A stretch of DNA of 64,000 nt from RGEC01 sp964475595 (GTDB taxonomy: Bacteria; Bacteroidota; Bacteroidia; NS11-12g; UBA955), in the NCBI GenBank assembly GCA_964475595.1, contig CAYYXG010000007.1, positions 53,522 to 117,521 on the forward strand, read 5' to 3'. The position numbers and the translations under genes are program-made. Under the pieces are notes generated by a model. That model was not told where the DNA came from. It did no database searches and worked only from the letters and a program-made list of their open reading frames with translations. This document shows positions 10,005-19,186 of the stretch, piece after piece. Position 1 is the first letter of the stretch, and each line of letters opens with the position of its first letter.

Positions 10005-10724
10005 TTATTTGGTAACCTCAGACGCAGGGGTCTTGTCTGATTTTTTATCCTTTTTATCTTTACCCTTTTCCTCTTTGGATTCTTTGTCTGATCCTTTTTT
10101 GATGTTGAAGTTGTAGGTAATGCCAATACGATGCTCCCAGAGTTGCTCCCAGTTGTTACCCTGTACATAACCATCCAGTTGGTCATCGAAGGAAGGAAGC
10201 CAAGTAGAATTCAGATTTACATTGAGGTGGGGTGTGCAGCGAATATTTACACCCAGTCCTACGGGGAAATTAAAAAATTCAACTTTGCGCCAGTCGGGGG
10301 TATAATCGGGTTTTTGTCTGTCGCCGTAAAATAATCCCACGCCGGCAACTGCATAAGGTGCCAAAAAGGCATCTTCTTTCAGCCATTTTCCATTATTAAA
10401 CTTTATTCTGGCTACCAGGTTGGTGTTAATGCCTTTAAGATTTAACTTGGGATATTGCTCCTGAAAAATGTGTGGTGTGGGTGTGTAAAACATTTTGCCG
10501 TAGTTGGCATTCAAACTGAGATCCAGCCATTTATTGAGGTAGCGGGAAACGCCTCCACCAAGCTGAAAATTGGGATGACGAAATTGCAGCAGTGTTTTGC
10601 CTAAATCGCCTTTGTATTCTTTGTAGTTGCCATTAATGGAAACGGCCCATTTGTGGGTGGATGTTTGTGCAGTACCTAAACCCGCCGTAAATAGATAAAT
10701 GGCAATCCAAATCAGTTTTTTCAT
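10005..10724 (-). CDS. Outer-membrane beta-barrel protein
   Basis: 239 residues. The start at 10724 gives a signal peptide (MKKLIWIAIYLFTAGLGTAQ). The body has alternating aromatic strands with GGGVSRYLNKWLDLSLNANYGKMF and LGVNIRCTPHLNVNLNSTW, a small barrel of the Bacteroidota outer-membrane family. The C-terminus ends in a lysine/glutamate-rich tail after the last strand (residues about 215-239), unusual for a barrel that should end in an aromatic residue. The function is not identifiable. Confidence 0.7.
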   Translation of the reverse strand: MKKLIWIAIYLFTAGLGTAQTSTHKWAVSINGNYKEYKGDLGKTLLQFRHPNFQLGGGVSRYLNKWLDLSLNANYGKMFYTPTPHIFQEQYPKLNLKGINTNLVARIKFNNGKWLKEDAFLAPYAVAGVGLFYGDRQKPDYTPDWRKVEFFNFPVGLGVNIRCTPHLNVNLNSTWLPSFDDQLDGYVQGNNWEQLWEHRIGITYNFNIKKGSDKESKEEKGKDKKDKKSDKTPASEVTK

Positions 10725-10882
10725 AGATAAATGTTGATGCGAAAATATCAAATATTTCAGTATTTACCAATTACCCAAATCATTATCTGTTTTTTTTTGA
10801 TCATTGGGTCAAGAATAACATTATCTTAAAAGGATAAAACCTCGTGTGTGAGACTTATTCATTATACTTGCAATAATTAGGC

Positions 10883-11842
10883 ATGGCAAGAAAAACAAAA
10901 TACTTTTTTAATCCAAAAAGTCTGAGTTTTGAGCGGGTTAGGGATAACCGAAGCTACATGCTGTGGAGGGGTATTGGTTTCAGCAGTCTCATATTGTTGC
11001 TTTCACTGCTGTTTGCCGTGCTGTTCAGTAGAATATTTGCCACCCCCAGAGAGCAATCGCTGATGGATGAAAATTCGTTGCTTCGCCGCGAATTGAAAGG
11101 GATGGACCGGGCTGTGGCGGAGCTTGAAAGAAATTTGGATGTGTTGAAGGAAAGGGATCTCAAGATATATCGGGCCATGTATGAGGCCGATCCACCCAAG
11201 CCGGTAGATTACAGAGGTTCGGATTACAAAGAGCTCAAATCCTTGCCTGAAGGGGAGTTGATTCAGCGAATCAGGCAGAAAATAGACCGGCTAGGCCAAG
11301 AAGCGTATGCGCAGGCTGTTTCCTATGAATCATTAAAGCGGTTAATTCGGAGCAAAGAGGCCTTTGTAAATGCAATACCGGCCATTCAGCCCATATCAAA
11401 TGAAAATTTAAACCAGATGGCCAGTGGATTTGGCTATCGTCTAGATCCGTTTTACCGCACCTTTACGTTTCATCCCGGTATGGATTTTACGGCAGATATT
11501 GGCACAGAGGTATTTGCTACCGGTGATGGAGTGGTGAAAAAAACTACCAATGATGGCTGGGGATATGGAAACCATGTGATTATTGAGCATGGTTTTGGAT
11601 ATAGTACGTTATATGGTCATTTAAGCAAAATTATGGTTAGGCCCGGACAGAGTGTAAAAAGAGGTCAGTTGATTGGCCATGTAGGCAATACCGGCAGAAG
11701 TACGGGACCGCATTTGCATTACGAAGTGCGGCGTGGTGGAAATCCGTTGAACCCGGCATTCTTTTATCACAGTGACCTGACCGACGAGCAGTACAGACAA
11801 ATGATAGAAATGAGTAACCGTGAATCTAAACGATTTGATTAA
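10883..11842 (+). CDS. M23 family (LytM) metallopeptidase, membrane anchored
   Basis: 319 residues. A transmembrane segment at about 30-52 (SSLILLLSLLFAVLFS) is followed by a coiled coil to about residue 150 and a LytM domain. Zinc ligands are visible as H197 and D201 in FHPGMDF and H279 in PHLHYEV, with the catalytic-site YGHLSK between. Family members cut peptidoglycan cross-links or act as division or morphogenesis factors. It is the first gene of an operon; its stop overlaps the next start as TAATG. Confidence 0.9.
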   Translation: MARKTKYFFNPKSLSFERVRDNRSYMLWRGIGFSSLILLLSLLFAVLFSRIFATPREQSLMDENSLLRRELKGMDRAVAELERNLDVLKERDLKIYRAMYEADPPKPVDYRGSDYKELKSLPEGELIQRIRQKIDRLGQEAYAQAVSYESLKRLIRSKEAFVNAIPAIQPISNENLNQMASGFGYRLDPFYRTFTFHPGMDFTADIGTEVFATGDGVVKKTTNDGWGYGNHVIIEHGFGYSTLYGHLSKIMVRPGQSVKRGQLIGHVGNTGRSTGPHLHYEVRRGGNPLNPAFFYHSDLTDEQYRQMIEMSNRESKRFD

Positions 11843-12180
11843 TGGAAAATAGTCAAACACATACCAAGAAATATTACAAGATTGGGGAGGTTAGCAAAAT
11901 GCTGAATGTGCCTGCTTCCACCCTTAGGTTTTGGGAAACAGAATTCAGGCAATTAAAGCCTATGAAAAGCAAGAAGGGTGATCGTATCTACTCGCTGAAA
12001 GACATAGAAATTCTGAAGGAAATTTATTTTCTCACCCGAGAGAAAGGCATTAAAATAGCAAAGGCAACGCGTAAATTGAGAGGGTCTGGAGTAGAAACTG
12101 AACCCAAAGTAATGTTGATTCACAAGTTGAGGGAATTAAAAGACAAGCTGCTTGTATTTAAGCAAGCATTAGGCGAGTGA
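11842..12180 (+). CDS. MerR family transcriptional regulator
   Basis: 112 residues. The N-terminal winged helix-turn-helix is clear (KYYKIGEVSKMLNVP, then STLRFWETEF and RIYSLKDIEILKEI), followed by a helical C-terminus. There is no obvious effector-binding domain. Such small MerR proteins directly after an M23 peptidase gene are common in Bacteroidota. Its ends overlap both neighbours, so it is cotranscribed; the target genes are not known. Confidence 0.88.
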   Translation: MENSQTHTKKYYKIGEVSKMLNVPASTLRFWETEFRQLKPMKSKKGDRIYSLKDIEILKEIYFLTREKGIKIAKATRKLRGSGVETEPKVMLIHKLRELKDKLLVFKQALGE

Positions 12181-12968
12181 TGAGAAAAATTGGGATGTTG
12201 CTTTGTTGGTGTACGGGGGTATGTATGCTTCATGCTCAACAGGGTGCAGCTTTTTGGGGTTTGGGAGGGAATGAAGCAAACAGGGATGCTGCTTTTGGGT
12301 TAAGCAATAATCCTGGTGTTGCATTTGCCGGCAAGGCCACAGGGGGTGTTTGGGGGCAACAGCGATTTACGGGTACCACCATAGCCCATGGTGGGGCAGC
12401 AATGGCTTTTAGGAGTAAAGGTACCATGTATGGCGGGGATTTTGTTTACCGAGGAACTGCAGATTTTTCAGTCAATTCGGTGCATCTTTCTATGTGTCAG
12501 ATTATCAGTTCGCAATTTAGTGTTGGTTTTTCTGTGGGATATACTACCCTGCTACAATCCATGCTTAATGAGCGGCCGACATGGCTGAGCGGAAGACTGG
12601 GTGCGGCATTTCAGCTTAATGATAAATGGGATGCATCCGCAGTTATTTTCAATCCATGGAACCGAGCTTATGATGGAGGCATGGCCATTCCGGGTGGGGC
12701 TTTGGCCCTGGGATATAAGGTTAATCCGCTCACCCGGGCCGGATTTCAGTACCGGTATAATGCCTCATTTCAGCCGGTTTATGGCGTTTCCATACGGCAT
12801 GAATATGGAAAGCGCATCGTGTTCAATGGAGCACTGCAAACAGGTCCTGAGCCATTTTCGGGTGGATTTGAGTATAAATCAGCTTCAGGCAATTTTGGGC
12901 TAGCCACTCGATACCATACGTATCTGGGCTTCTCTCCTGCCTTTTCTTGGATATGGTCAAAGCGATAA
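12177..12968 (+). CDS. Secreted outer-membrane protein of unknown function
   Basis: 263 residues with a signal peptide (MLLCWCTGVCMLHAQQ) and a glycine/aromatic strand pattern throughout, for example LSVGFSVGYTT-like and GGALALGYKVNPLTRAGFQY segments. The opening GLGGNEANRDAAFGLSNNPG resembles the N-terminal region of PorV/OmpP1-type barrels, but I do not see enough to place it in that family. The start overlaps the MerR gene by four bases and its end overlaps the next start. Confidence 0.65.
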   Translation: MMRKIGMLLCWCTGVCMLHAQQGAAFWGLGGNEANRDAAFGLSNNPGVAFAGKATGGVWGQQRFTGTTIAHGGAAMAFRSKGTMYGGDFVYRGTADFSVNSVHLSMCQIISSQFSVGFSVGYTTLLQSMLNERPTWLSGRLGAAFQLNDKWDASAVIFNPWNRAYDGGMAIPGGALALGYKVNPLTRAGFQYRYNASFQPVYGVSIRHEYGKRIVFNGALQTGPEPFSGGFEYKSASGNFGLATRYHTYLGFSPAFSWIWSKR

Positions 12969-14929
12969 AATGCATATTGATTTTGCTGCTAATGCCTTTT
13001 GGGAGTGCGTTGGCCCAGATTCCGGAGGATGTGAAACTGACCATTGAGCGATACCTGGAAACGCTAGAAACCAATGCAGACTATACTCAGATTTATGAGG
13101 ATCTTATTGTCTTTACAGAAAAACCCCTCAATCTCAATCATGTAGGGGTAGATGACTTAATCAATTTTCCTTTGATAACGCCGGTTCAGGCGGCAGCCAT
13201 TGTCTCGCACCGAAGACGATTTGGTTTGTTTCTGCAACTGGCAGAATTGCAGGTAGTAGGGATGGAGCCGGAGCAGATAAGGGCGATAGCACCATTTGTG
13301 AACATTTCACCCGGACTCGAAGACAGGGTGAAAGGGTTGGCTGAAAAACTGCAGAAAGGCAAAGCCGAAGTGATCCTAACCACCAAAAGGCGCTATCCTG
13401 ATCCTAAAGAAACATACAATGCAGATTTGATGGCCATGAGCACCCGATTGCGATATACGCTGCCCGGCGTTTACAGTTTCGGAATAACGGCAGAAAAAGA
13501 TCCCGGAGAATATTGGTGGAATCGGGGGCCTGATTACCTTTCTGCGCATGCGGCTATTTTTAATTTTGGCGCAGTAAAATCGCTGGTTGCCGGAGATTAT
13601 GTGCTCAGCATGGGACAGGGGCTGGTAATGGGGGCCGGCATAGGGATTGGGAAGAGTGCCAGCGTGCTGAATATTAAACGATCTCAGCCCATGGTTAAAG
13701 CGTATCGTGGGGTTAATGAATTTTTGTTTTTACGAGGTGCCGCGGCTACACTAAAATTGGGGCAAAAATGGGATTTCACGATTGCGCTTGCCTCAAATGG
13801 CATCAGTGCAAGGCTGGGTGATACGGCAGGATTGGGCGGCGAAGGATTTTCATCGGTAGATTTGGATGGATTGCACCGCACAAGCAATGAAATTGAGAAT
13901 AAAAATAATCTGCGAAGAAATTTACAGGGTTATTGGTTGCAACGCAATGGAAAAACGGGCAGTTTTGGTGGAGGCGCGTCACTTTTTAGTAGCAATCTTC
14001 AGCAATCGAAATCCGAGGATTTATACAGATTGTATAACCCCACTGGTAAAAAACAGCATTTTTATCATGGATGGCAGGCGCACACTTTGGGTAGATTGCA
14101 TGTTTTCAGCGAATGGGCATGGATGGCACAAACCCGCAGGCATGCAATTTCTGCGGGTGCGTTGATTTCTTTGGGTAAGTGGGCTGAATGGTCATTGCAC
14201 TTACGCGATTATGCTCCCGGTTTTGTTAGCCCATACAGCACGGCTTTTGGCAATGCCAACCAAAATGAGCAAGGGTTGTATATGGGTTTAAAAATGAATT
14301 TCTCACGAAAGCTCAGTCTGAGTAATTATTGTGACATTGCCCGTCAACCGTGGCTTACTTTTCGTTTTTATGCGCCTTCCCGCACCCAGGATTTGCTATG
14401 GCAGCTGGATTATGCCGCTACCAAGAAAACCCAGCTGTATGTTCGGTATCGCTACATCACCCGAAGTCTGCAAAGCAATGAGGCAACTACCAAAAGTGTT
14501 ACCAGTTACACAACGCATTTGTTGCGTGTGAATATCAATGCCGCTGTTACCCAAAACAGCCGGGTTGAGTTACGAGCCGAGCACAGTTTTAATGCGGATG
14601 GACCCTCTGCAGGACATTCATCCCTCTTCTACGGAGAATATACTACCCGCATTAATCCCGGGCGGTGGCAGCTGGTGATGCGATACAGCATGTTTGATGT
14701 ATCCGGTTTTTACAATCGATTATATGCCTATGAAAACCAGCTGCTGTATGATTTTGGTACGGTGGCTTTTTTTGGGAAAGGTCGTTCGGCTTACTTATTG
14801 GCCACCAAGCCCATCAATAAACGTCTGAAAGCAGGTTTGCGCTATGCTTGGATGGAAAGTATCAATAGTGGAGATGTATTGCCCACCTGGAACCGACGTA
14901 TCTTTGCGCAGCTTATCTGGCGAATATGA
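12953..14929 (+). CDS. Helix-hairpin-helix domain protein with outer-membrane barrel
   Basis: 658 residues, starting at the ATG at 12953 with a signal peptide (LILLLMPFGSALAQ). Residues about 45-115 hold a ComEA-like helix-hairpin-helix pair (LNLNHVGVDDLINFPLITP and FGLFLQLAELQVVGM). The remaining about 500 residues are strand-rich and end in AQLIWRI, an aromatic-rich barrel terminus. The combination occurs in Bacteroidota as secreted helix-hairpin-helix proteins of unknown role; DNA binding at the surface is only a guess. It is embedded in the operon with overlaps on both sides. Confidence 0.75.
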   Translation: MVKAIKCILILLLMPFGSALAQIPEDVKLTIERYLETLETNADYTQIYEDLIVFTEKPLNLNHVGVDDLINFPLITPVQAAAIVSHRRRFGLFLQLAELQVVGMEPEQIRAIAPFVNISPGLEDRVKGLAEKLQKGKAEVILTTKRRYPDPKETYNADLMAMSTRLRYTLPGVYSFGITAEKDPGEYWWNRGPDYLSAHAAIFNFGAVKSLVAGDYVLSMGQGLVMGAGIGIGKSASVLNIKRSQPMVKAYRGVNEFLFLRGAAATLKLGQKWDFTIALASNGISARLGDTAGLGGEGFSSVDLDGLHRTSNEIENKNNLRRNLQGYWLQRNGKTGSFGGGASLFSSNLQQSKSEDLYRLYNPTGKKQHFYHGWQAHTLGRLHVFSEWAWMAQTRRHAISAGALISLGKWAEWSLHLRDYAPGFVSPYSTAFGNANQNEQGLYMGLKMNFSRKLSLSNYCDIARQPWLTFRFYAPSRTQDLLWQLDYAATKKTQLYVRYRYITRSLQSNEATTKSVTSYTTHLLRVNINAAVTQNSRVELRAEHSFNADGPSAGHSSLFYGEYTTRINPGRWQLVMRYSMFDVSGFYNRLYAYENQLLYDFGTVAFFGKGRSAYLLATKPINKRLKAGLRYAWMESINSGDVLPTWNRRIFAQLIWRI

Positions 14930-15657
14930 ATCCCAAGCTCAGCGTTAACGTCAATAAAATCGCCACATTGCGAAATGCCCGTGGTGGCAACAATCCCGAT
15001 GTGGTAAAAGTAGCTTTGGACTGTGAAACGTTCGGTGCCGAAGGCATAACGGTTCATCCACGGCCCGATGAAAGACATATTCGTTATGATGATGTTAGAA
15101 AACTTAGTGCAACGGTTACAACTGAATTTAATGTGGAGGGTTATCCATCAGAATCTTTTTTAAGATTAGTGGAGGAGTTGAAGCCCGCACAGGTGACCTT
15201 GGTCCCTGATCCGCCGGATGTACTTACCAGCAACAATGGATGGGATACAAAACAACAGTTTCATTTTTTAACTGATGTGGTTGGCCGTCTAAAATCGGGT
15301 GGCATGCGGGTGAGTCTGTTTTTGAATCCGGATGTGGCTATGGTTGAAAATGCCGCCAAATGCGGTGCAGACAGAATTGAGCTTTACACAGAGCAGTATG
15401 CAGTACAGTTTCATCAAAAACCTGAGGATGCCATTCGCCCCTATATCCTTACTGCCAATGAAGCACTGATGGCCGGATTGGGAATCAATGCAGGTCATGA
15501 TTTGGATCTGCAAAACCTGCATTATCTGCGGGTTCATCTGCCGGGATTGCTAGAAGTTTCCATTGGCCATGCCTTGATTTGTGATGCTTTGTATTATGGG
15601 CTTAGGGATACCATTGGTATGTATAAATCCAGGTTACTGCCCGATTATTCACTATGA
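14926..15657 (+). CDS. pdxJ: Pyridoxine 5'-phosphate synthase
   Basis: 243 residues matching PdxJ along its length: LSVNVNKIATLRNARGG at the N-terminus, GAEGITVHPRPDERHI with the phosphate-binding and catalytic histidine, QVTLVPDPPDVLTSNNGWD, and GINAGHDLDLQNL. The enzyme condenses 1-deoxy-xylulose 5-phosphate and aminoacetone phosphate to pyridoxine 5'-phosphate. It overlaps both neighbours by four bases, so vitamin B6 synthesis is cotranscribed with envelope and transporter genes here. Confidence 0.95.
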   Translation: MNPKLSVNVNKIATLRNARGGNNPDVVKVALDCETFGAEGITVHPRPDERHIRYDDVRKLSATVTTEFNVEGYPSESFLRLVEELKPAQVTLVPDPPDVLTSNNGWDTKQQFHFLTDVVGRLKSGGMRVSLFLNPDVAMVENAAKCGADRIELYTEQYAVQFHQKPEDAIRPYILTANEALMAGLGINAGHDLDLQNLHYLRVHLPGLLEVSIGHALICDALYYGLRDTIGMYKSRLLPDYSL

Positions 15658-17294
15658 GTATTAAACCAACGACATCTTTACCCAAAGACGGAATTGCCGG
15701 ATTAAGGGAGCACTATAAAGAAGATGCGCTGAGTGGTTTTTTGGTTTTTCTACTGGCGCTTCCGCTCAGTCTTGGAATTGCAAAGGCATCTGATTTTCCC
15801 CCGATAATGGGGCTAATAACAGCCATGATTGGCGGTTTGGCAGTTTCGCTTATCGCCGGATCTCCTTTAACCATTAAGGGACCCGCGGCAGGACTTATTG
15901 TCATTGTTGCAGGGGCTGTGGCAGAATTTGGGCGGGGTGATGCTGTTGCCGGCTGGCACCTTGCTTTGGGCGCGATTGCAATTGCAGGTTTATTGCAGAT
16001 TGTATTTGGTTTTCTAAAAATCGGAACCATCGCCGACCTTTTCCCTTTAAGTACCATACAAGGCATGTTAACTGCTATAGGAATTATTATTTTCAGCAAA
16101 CAGGCCCACGTAATTTTAGGTGTAAATCCTGTAGATGAGGCCGGTAGGGCCATAATTGAGCCCTTCGAACTCATAATGGCTATACCTCATACTATAAAAC
16201 AGCTTAATCTTAATGCTTTTATTATTGGTGCCCTAAGTTTGGTACTTGTTTTTGTTTGGCCAAAATTCAAGGGTAAATTTTTTAAAAAAATACCTGCACC
16301 TATTGTTGTATTAATACTGGCTATCCCCGTGGCTAAATATATAGGGCTAGATCGACGTTATTTTATTCATTTTGATCAAAGTTTAATGGATACGCTGGTG
16401 TGGAATGCTGATTTTTCAGGCATTGTAAATTTCCCCTGGATTTTTGTTAAATATGTATTAATGTTTGCATTGGTAGGCAGTCTTGAATCATTATTGACAG
16501 TGAAGGCCACCGATTTTCAGGATCCATGGCGTAGAAAGAGCAATGCCAACAAGGATTTAATGGCTGTTGGTGCAGGGAATGCAATTGCGGGTGTTTTAGG
16601 TGGTCTTCCGATGATTAGTGAGGTCGCCAGAAGTTCAGCCAATATCGAAAATGGAGGTAAAACACGCTGGTCGAATCTTTTTCATGGTATTTTTATGCTC
16701 ATTTTTTTGATAATGGATTTAACATTTAACGACCTGATTCCTATACCTGCGTTGGCGGCAATGCTCATTGCTGTTGGTTACAGACTGGCAAGTCCCAAAA
16801 CTTTTGGCGAAATGGCTAAGGTAGGCGCAGAGCAGCTATTTGTGTATGTGGTTACCATTATCGTCACACTGTTATCAGATTTGTTGCTGGGTATTGCAGC
16901 TGGTGTGGCAACCAAACTGTTTACTCAGTTTGTGCTTGGAACTCCATTTGGGGCGATGTTTAAGTCACATATTGTTGAAAAAGGGAATGAGATAAGGGTA
17001 GGGGGGGCAGCAGTTTTTAGTAATTGGCTTGGTCTAAAAAGGCATCTCAGCAGGTTCGATAGAACTTCAAAGATCAAGGTAGATTTAACATACTGTAATC
17101 TTGTAGATTATACAGTAATCGATAATCTACATCATTTAAAAGCAGAATTTGAATTATCAGGTGGTGAACTGCTGGTTACGGGGCTCCAAGAACTGGAATA
17201 TACCGGAAAGAATAAGCATCACCAGGCAACAAGGAATAAGCCCAAAACAAACAGATTAAGTCTAGCAGAAGCCAAAAGATTGATTGCGCAATGA
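15654..17294 (+). CDS. SulP family inorganic anion transporter
   Basis: 546 residues with 10-12 hydrophobic segments. The SulP signature region is visible as LSLGIAKASDFPPIMGLITAMIGG and GLPMISEVARSSANIENGGKTRW. The C-terminal 110 residues (from about 435) look like a STAS domain (KIKVDLTYCNLVDYTVIDNLHHL). Members move sulfate, bicarbonate or other anions across the inner membrane; the substrate is open. The start overlaps pdxJ by four bases. Confidence 0.88.
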   Translation: MSIKPTTSLPKDGIAGLREHYKEDALSGFLVFLLALPLSLGIAKASDFPPIMGLITAMIGGLAVSLIAGSPLTIKGPAAGLIVIVAGAVAEFGRGDAVAGWHLALGAIAIAGLLQIVFGFLKIGTIADLFPLSTIQGMLTAIGIIIFSKQAHVILGVNPVDEAGRAIIEPFELIMAIPHTIKQLNLNAFIIGALSLVLVFVWPKFKGKFFKKIPAPIVVLILAIPVAKYIGLDRRYFIHFDQSLMDTLVWNADFSGIVNFPWIFVKYVLMFALVGSLESLLTVKATDFQDPWRRKSNANKDLMAVGAGNAIAGVLGGLPMISEVARSSANIENGGKTRWSNLFHGIFMLIFLIMDLTFNDLIPIPALAAMLIAVGYRLASPKTFGEMAKVGAEQLFVYVVTIIVTLLSDLLLGIAAGVATKLFTQFVLGTPFGAMFKSHIVEKGNEIRVGGAAVFSNWLGLKRHLSRFDRTSKIKVDLTYCNLVDYTVIDNLHHLKAEFELSGGELLVTGLQELEYTGKNKHHQATRNKPKTNRLSLAEAKRLIAQ

Positions 17295-18034
17295 TCCAAC
17301 GTATTTTGGCATTTTGTTTTTTAATCATTGTATTCTTTTCCCTGCAGTCCCAAAACCGCATTACCGATAAAAATGATATATTATGGATGCCGGTAACCAT
17401 TAGTACCAAGCTGAACGACAAATTCGCACTTCATACCGAATATCAGTGGCGCCGCAATAATCTTGGAATAACCTGGCAGCAGAGTCTCTTGCGCATGGGT
17501 TTGACCTATAACAGAAGCAAAGCCGTGTCCTATCAAGCAGGGTATGGCTGGATTCTAACCTATCCCTACGGTGATTATCCCATCGCTGCCAACGGAACTT
17601 TTACTGAGCACCGCATTTATCAGCAGGCACAATTTAAAACTGCCCTTAATGATCAAGGTGTAATGCTCATCAACCGCCTCCGTCTGGAACAAAGATGGCT
17701 GGCTGCGAACAATGCTGATGGCAGTATTAACCATTGGAATTATGTACATCGCGTTCGGCTAAACCAACGATATAATTTTCCTTTCAAGGCATTTAAAAAG
17801 GATTGTTATTTCACGCTAATGGACGAAATATTCATCGGATTTGGGAAAAATGTGGCCCAAAATGTATTTGACCAAAACCGCTTGCTTGGCTTGTTGGGCT
17901 GGAATGTGAGTCCAAAAGTGCAACTGGAACTGGGTGCAATTAACCAGATTGTGCAACAGGGAAAAACCGTAAATGCCAAGCCGGTTTTTCAATACAATAC
18001 AGGCTCCGTGTTGGGTTGTAATATCAAATGGTAA
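17291..18034 (+). CDS. DUF2490 domain-containing outer-membrane protein
   Basis: 247 residues with an N-terminal signal sequence (ILAFCFLIIVFFSLQSQ) and the DUF2490 pattern: NDILWMPVTISTKLNDKFALH, EYQWRRNN, SYQAGYGWILTYPYGDYP, RLRLEQRW and EHRIYQQ. The family is a Bacteroidota outer-membrane barrel with no known function. It is the last gene of the plus-strand operon that starts at the M23 peptidase; nadD converges on it with a three-base gap. Confidence 0.85.
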   Translation: MIQRILAFCFLIIVFFSLQSQNRITDKNDILWMPVTISTKLNDKFALHTEYQWRRNNLGITWQQSLLRMGLTYNRSKAVSYQAGYGWILTYPYGDYPIAANGTFTEHRIYQQAQFKTALNDQGVMLINRLRLEQRWLAANNADGSINHWNYVHRVRLNQRYNFPFKAFKKDCYFTLMDEIFIGFGKNVAQNVFDQNRLLGLLGWNVSPKVQLELGAINQIVQQGKTVNAKPVFQYNTGSVLGCNIKW

Positions 18035-18037
18035 TTG

Positions 18038-18613
18038 TTATTTGGAAATATATCCGTGTTTTATGAGTAGAGCTATGGCGGCATCCGGTACCAGGTATCG
18101 GATGCTGCGATGGTCTTTCATCAGCTTTCTGATATAGGTTGCTGAAATGTCTATAAATGGGGTATCGTACAAATGAACAGAAGCGTTTACTATTTTATTT
18201 TCAGTCGCTGAGCCTTGTCGCTGATAAACGTGAAAATCGGTGATGGAGCATAATTTTTCAATGTCTTTCCATTCATGCAGCCGGTTCAGGTTATCGGCTC
18301 CCATGATGATGGAGTATTGGTTTTCACTTTTCTCCCGCAAATGTTCCATGGTCTGAATGGTGTAGGAGGGAATCGGAAGGTGAAATTCTAAATCCACGGC
18401 CCTAAAACGCGGATTGTCTGCAATCGCCGCCTTCACCATATCCAATCTGAGTTGTTGTGGCAATAATCCATCATTTTCCTTGAAAGGATTTTGGGGTGAA
18501 ACCACAAACCAGACGGCATCAAAGGGCCCATAATTCAGCATGTGCTGAGCCACCGCAAGGTGACCTGTGTGAATGGGGTTGAACGAACCAAAGTACAAAC
18601 CTATATGAGCCAT
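18038..18613 (-). CDS. nadD: Nicotinate-nucleotide adenylyltransferase
   Basis: 191 residues with the nucleotidyltransferase signature GLYFGSFNPIHTGHLAVAQ at the N-terminus and the C-terminal DISATYIRKLMKDHRSIRYL (the ISSTxIR-type motif). NadD makes nicotinic acid adenine dinucleotide in NAD synthesis. The ATG overlaps the gmk stop as ATGA, and gmk-nadD order is common in Bacteroidota. Confidence 0.95.
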   Translation of the reverse strand: MAHIGLYFGSFNPIHTGHLAVAQHMLNYGPFDAVWFVVSPQNPFKENDGLLPQQLRLDMVKAAIADNPRFRAVDLEFHLPIPSYTIQTMEHLREKSENQYSIIMGADNLNRLHEWKDIEKLCSITDFHVYQRQGSATENKIVNASVHLYDTPFIDISATYIRKLMKDHRSIRYLVPDAAIALLIKHGYISK

Positions 18614-19182
18614 CAGGGTTTGTTTAGGAATTCGGTTACCAGGGCTTCACAGGTTTTTAGGGTGTCTTCCAGCACGTCGTTAATCACCACTACGTCATAC
18701 TGGTTTTCAAAACTCAGCTCGTGGTTGGCTTTGGCAATACGCTCCTGCAGGTGATGCTCCACTTCCGTGCTGCGCTTGCGCAATCTTTGCATGAGAATTT
18801 CCACACTGGGCGGTCTGAGGAAAATAGCCAGTGCATCTTGTTTGAATCTGCGTTTCAGATTTAGGCCACCCTGCACATCCACATCAAACACCACCGCTTT
18901 GCCGGAATCCCAGATTTTATGTACTTCACTCCAAAGTGTTCCATAAAGCACGCCGGCATATACCTCTTCATGCTCCAGAAACTCATTGTTTTCTACGCGT
19001 TTTTCAAAGTCTTCGGTTTCCAAAAAGTGGTATTCGCGTCCATTAACTTCTCCCGGCCTGGGTTTGCGTGTAGTGGCGCTTACCGAAAAAGCCATTTTAT
19101 CGGGCATTACAGACAGCAGATGTTTTACCACAGTAGTTTTTCCTGATCCTGAGGGCGCTGAAAAAATAATGAGTTTTCCCAA
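18613..19182 (-). CDS. gmk: Guanylate kinase
   Basis: 189 residues with the P-loop IIFSAPSGSGKTTVVKHLL, the GMP-binding TRKPRPGEVNGREYHFL, and VVFDVDVQGGLNLK. It phosphorylates GMP to GDP. Length and motifs are complete. It overlaps nadD by one base and lies five bases from the start of the downstream end of the PNGase-like gene. Confidence 0.95.
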   Translation of the reverse strand: MGKLIIFSAPSGSGKTTVVKHLLSVMPDKMAFSVSATTRKPRPGEVNGREYHFLETEDFEKRVENNEFLEHEEVYAGVLYGTLWSEVHKIWDSGKAVVFDVDVQGGLNLKRRFKQDALAIFLRPPSVEILMQRLRKRSTEVEHHLQERIAKANHELSFENQYDVVVINDVLEDTLKTCEALVTEFLNKP

Positions 19183-19186
19183 GGTG

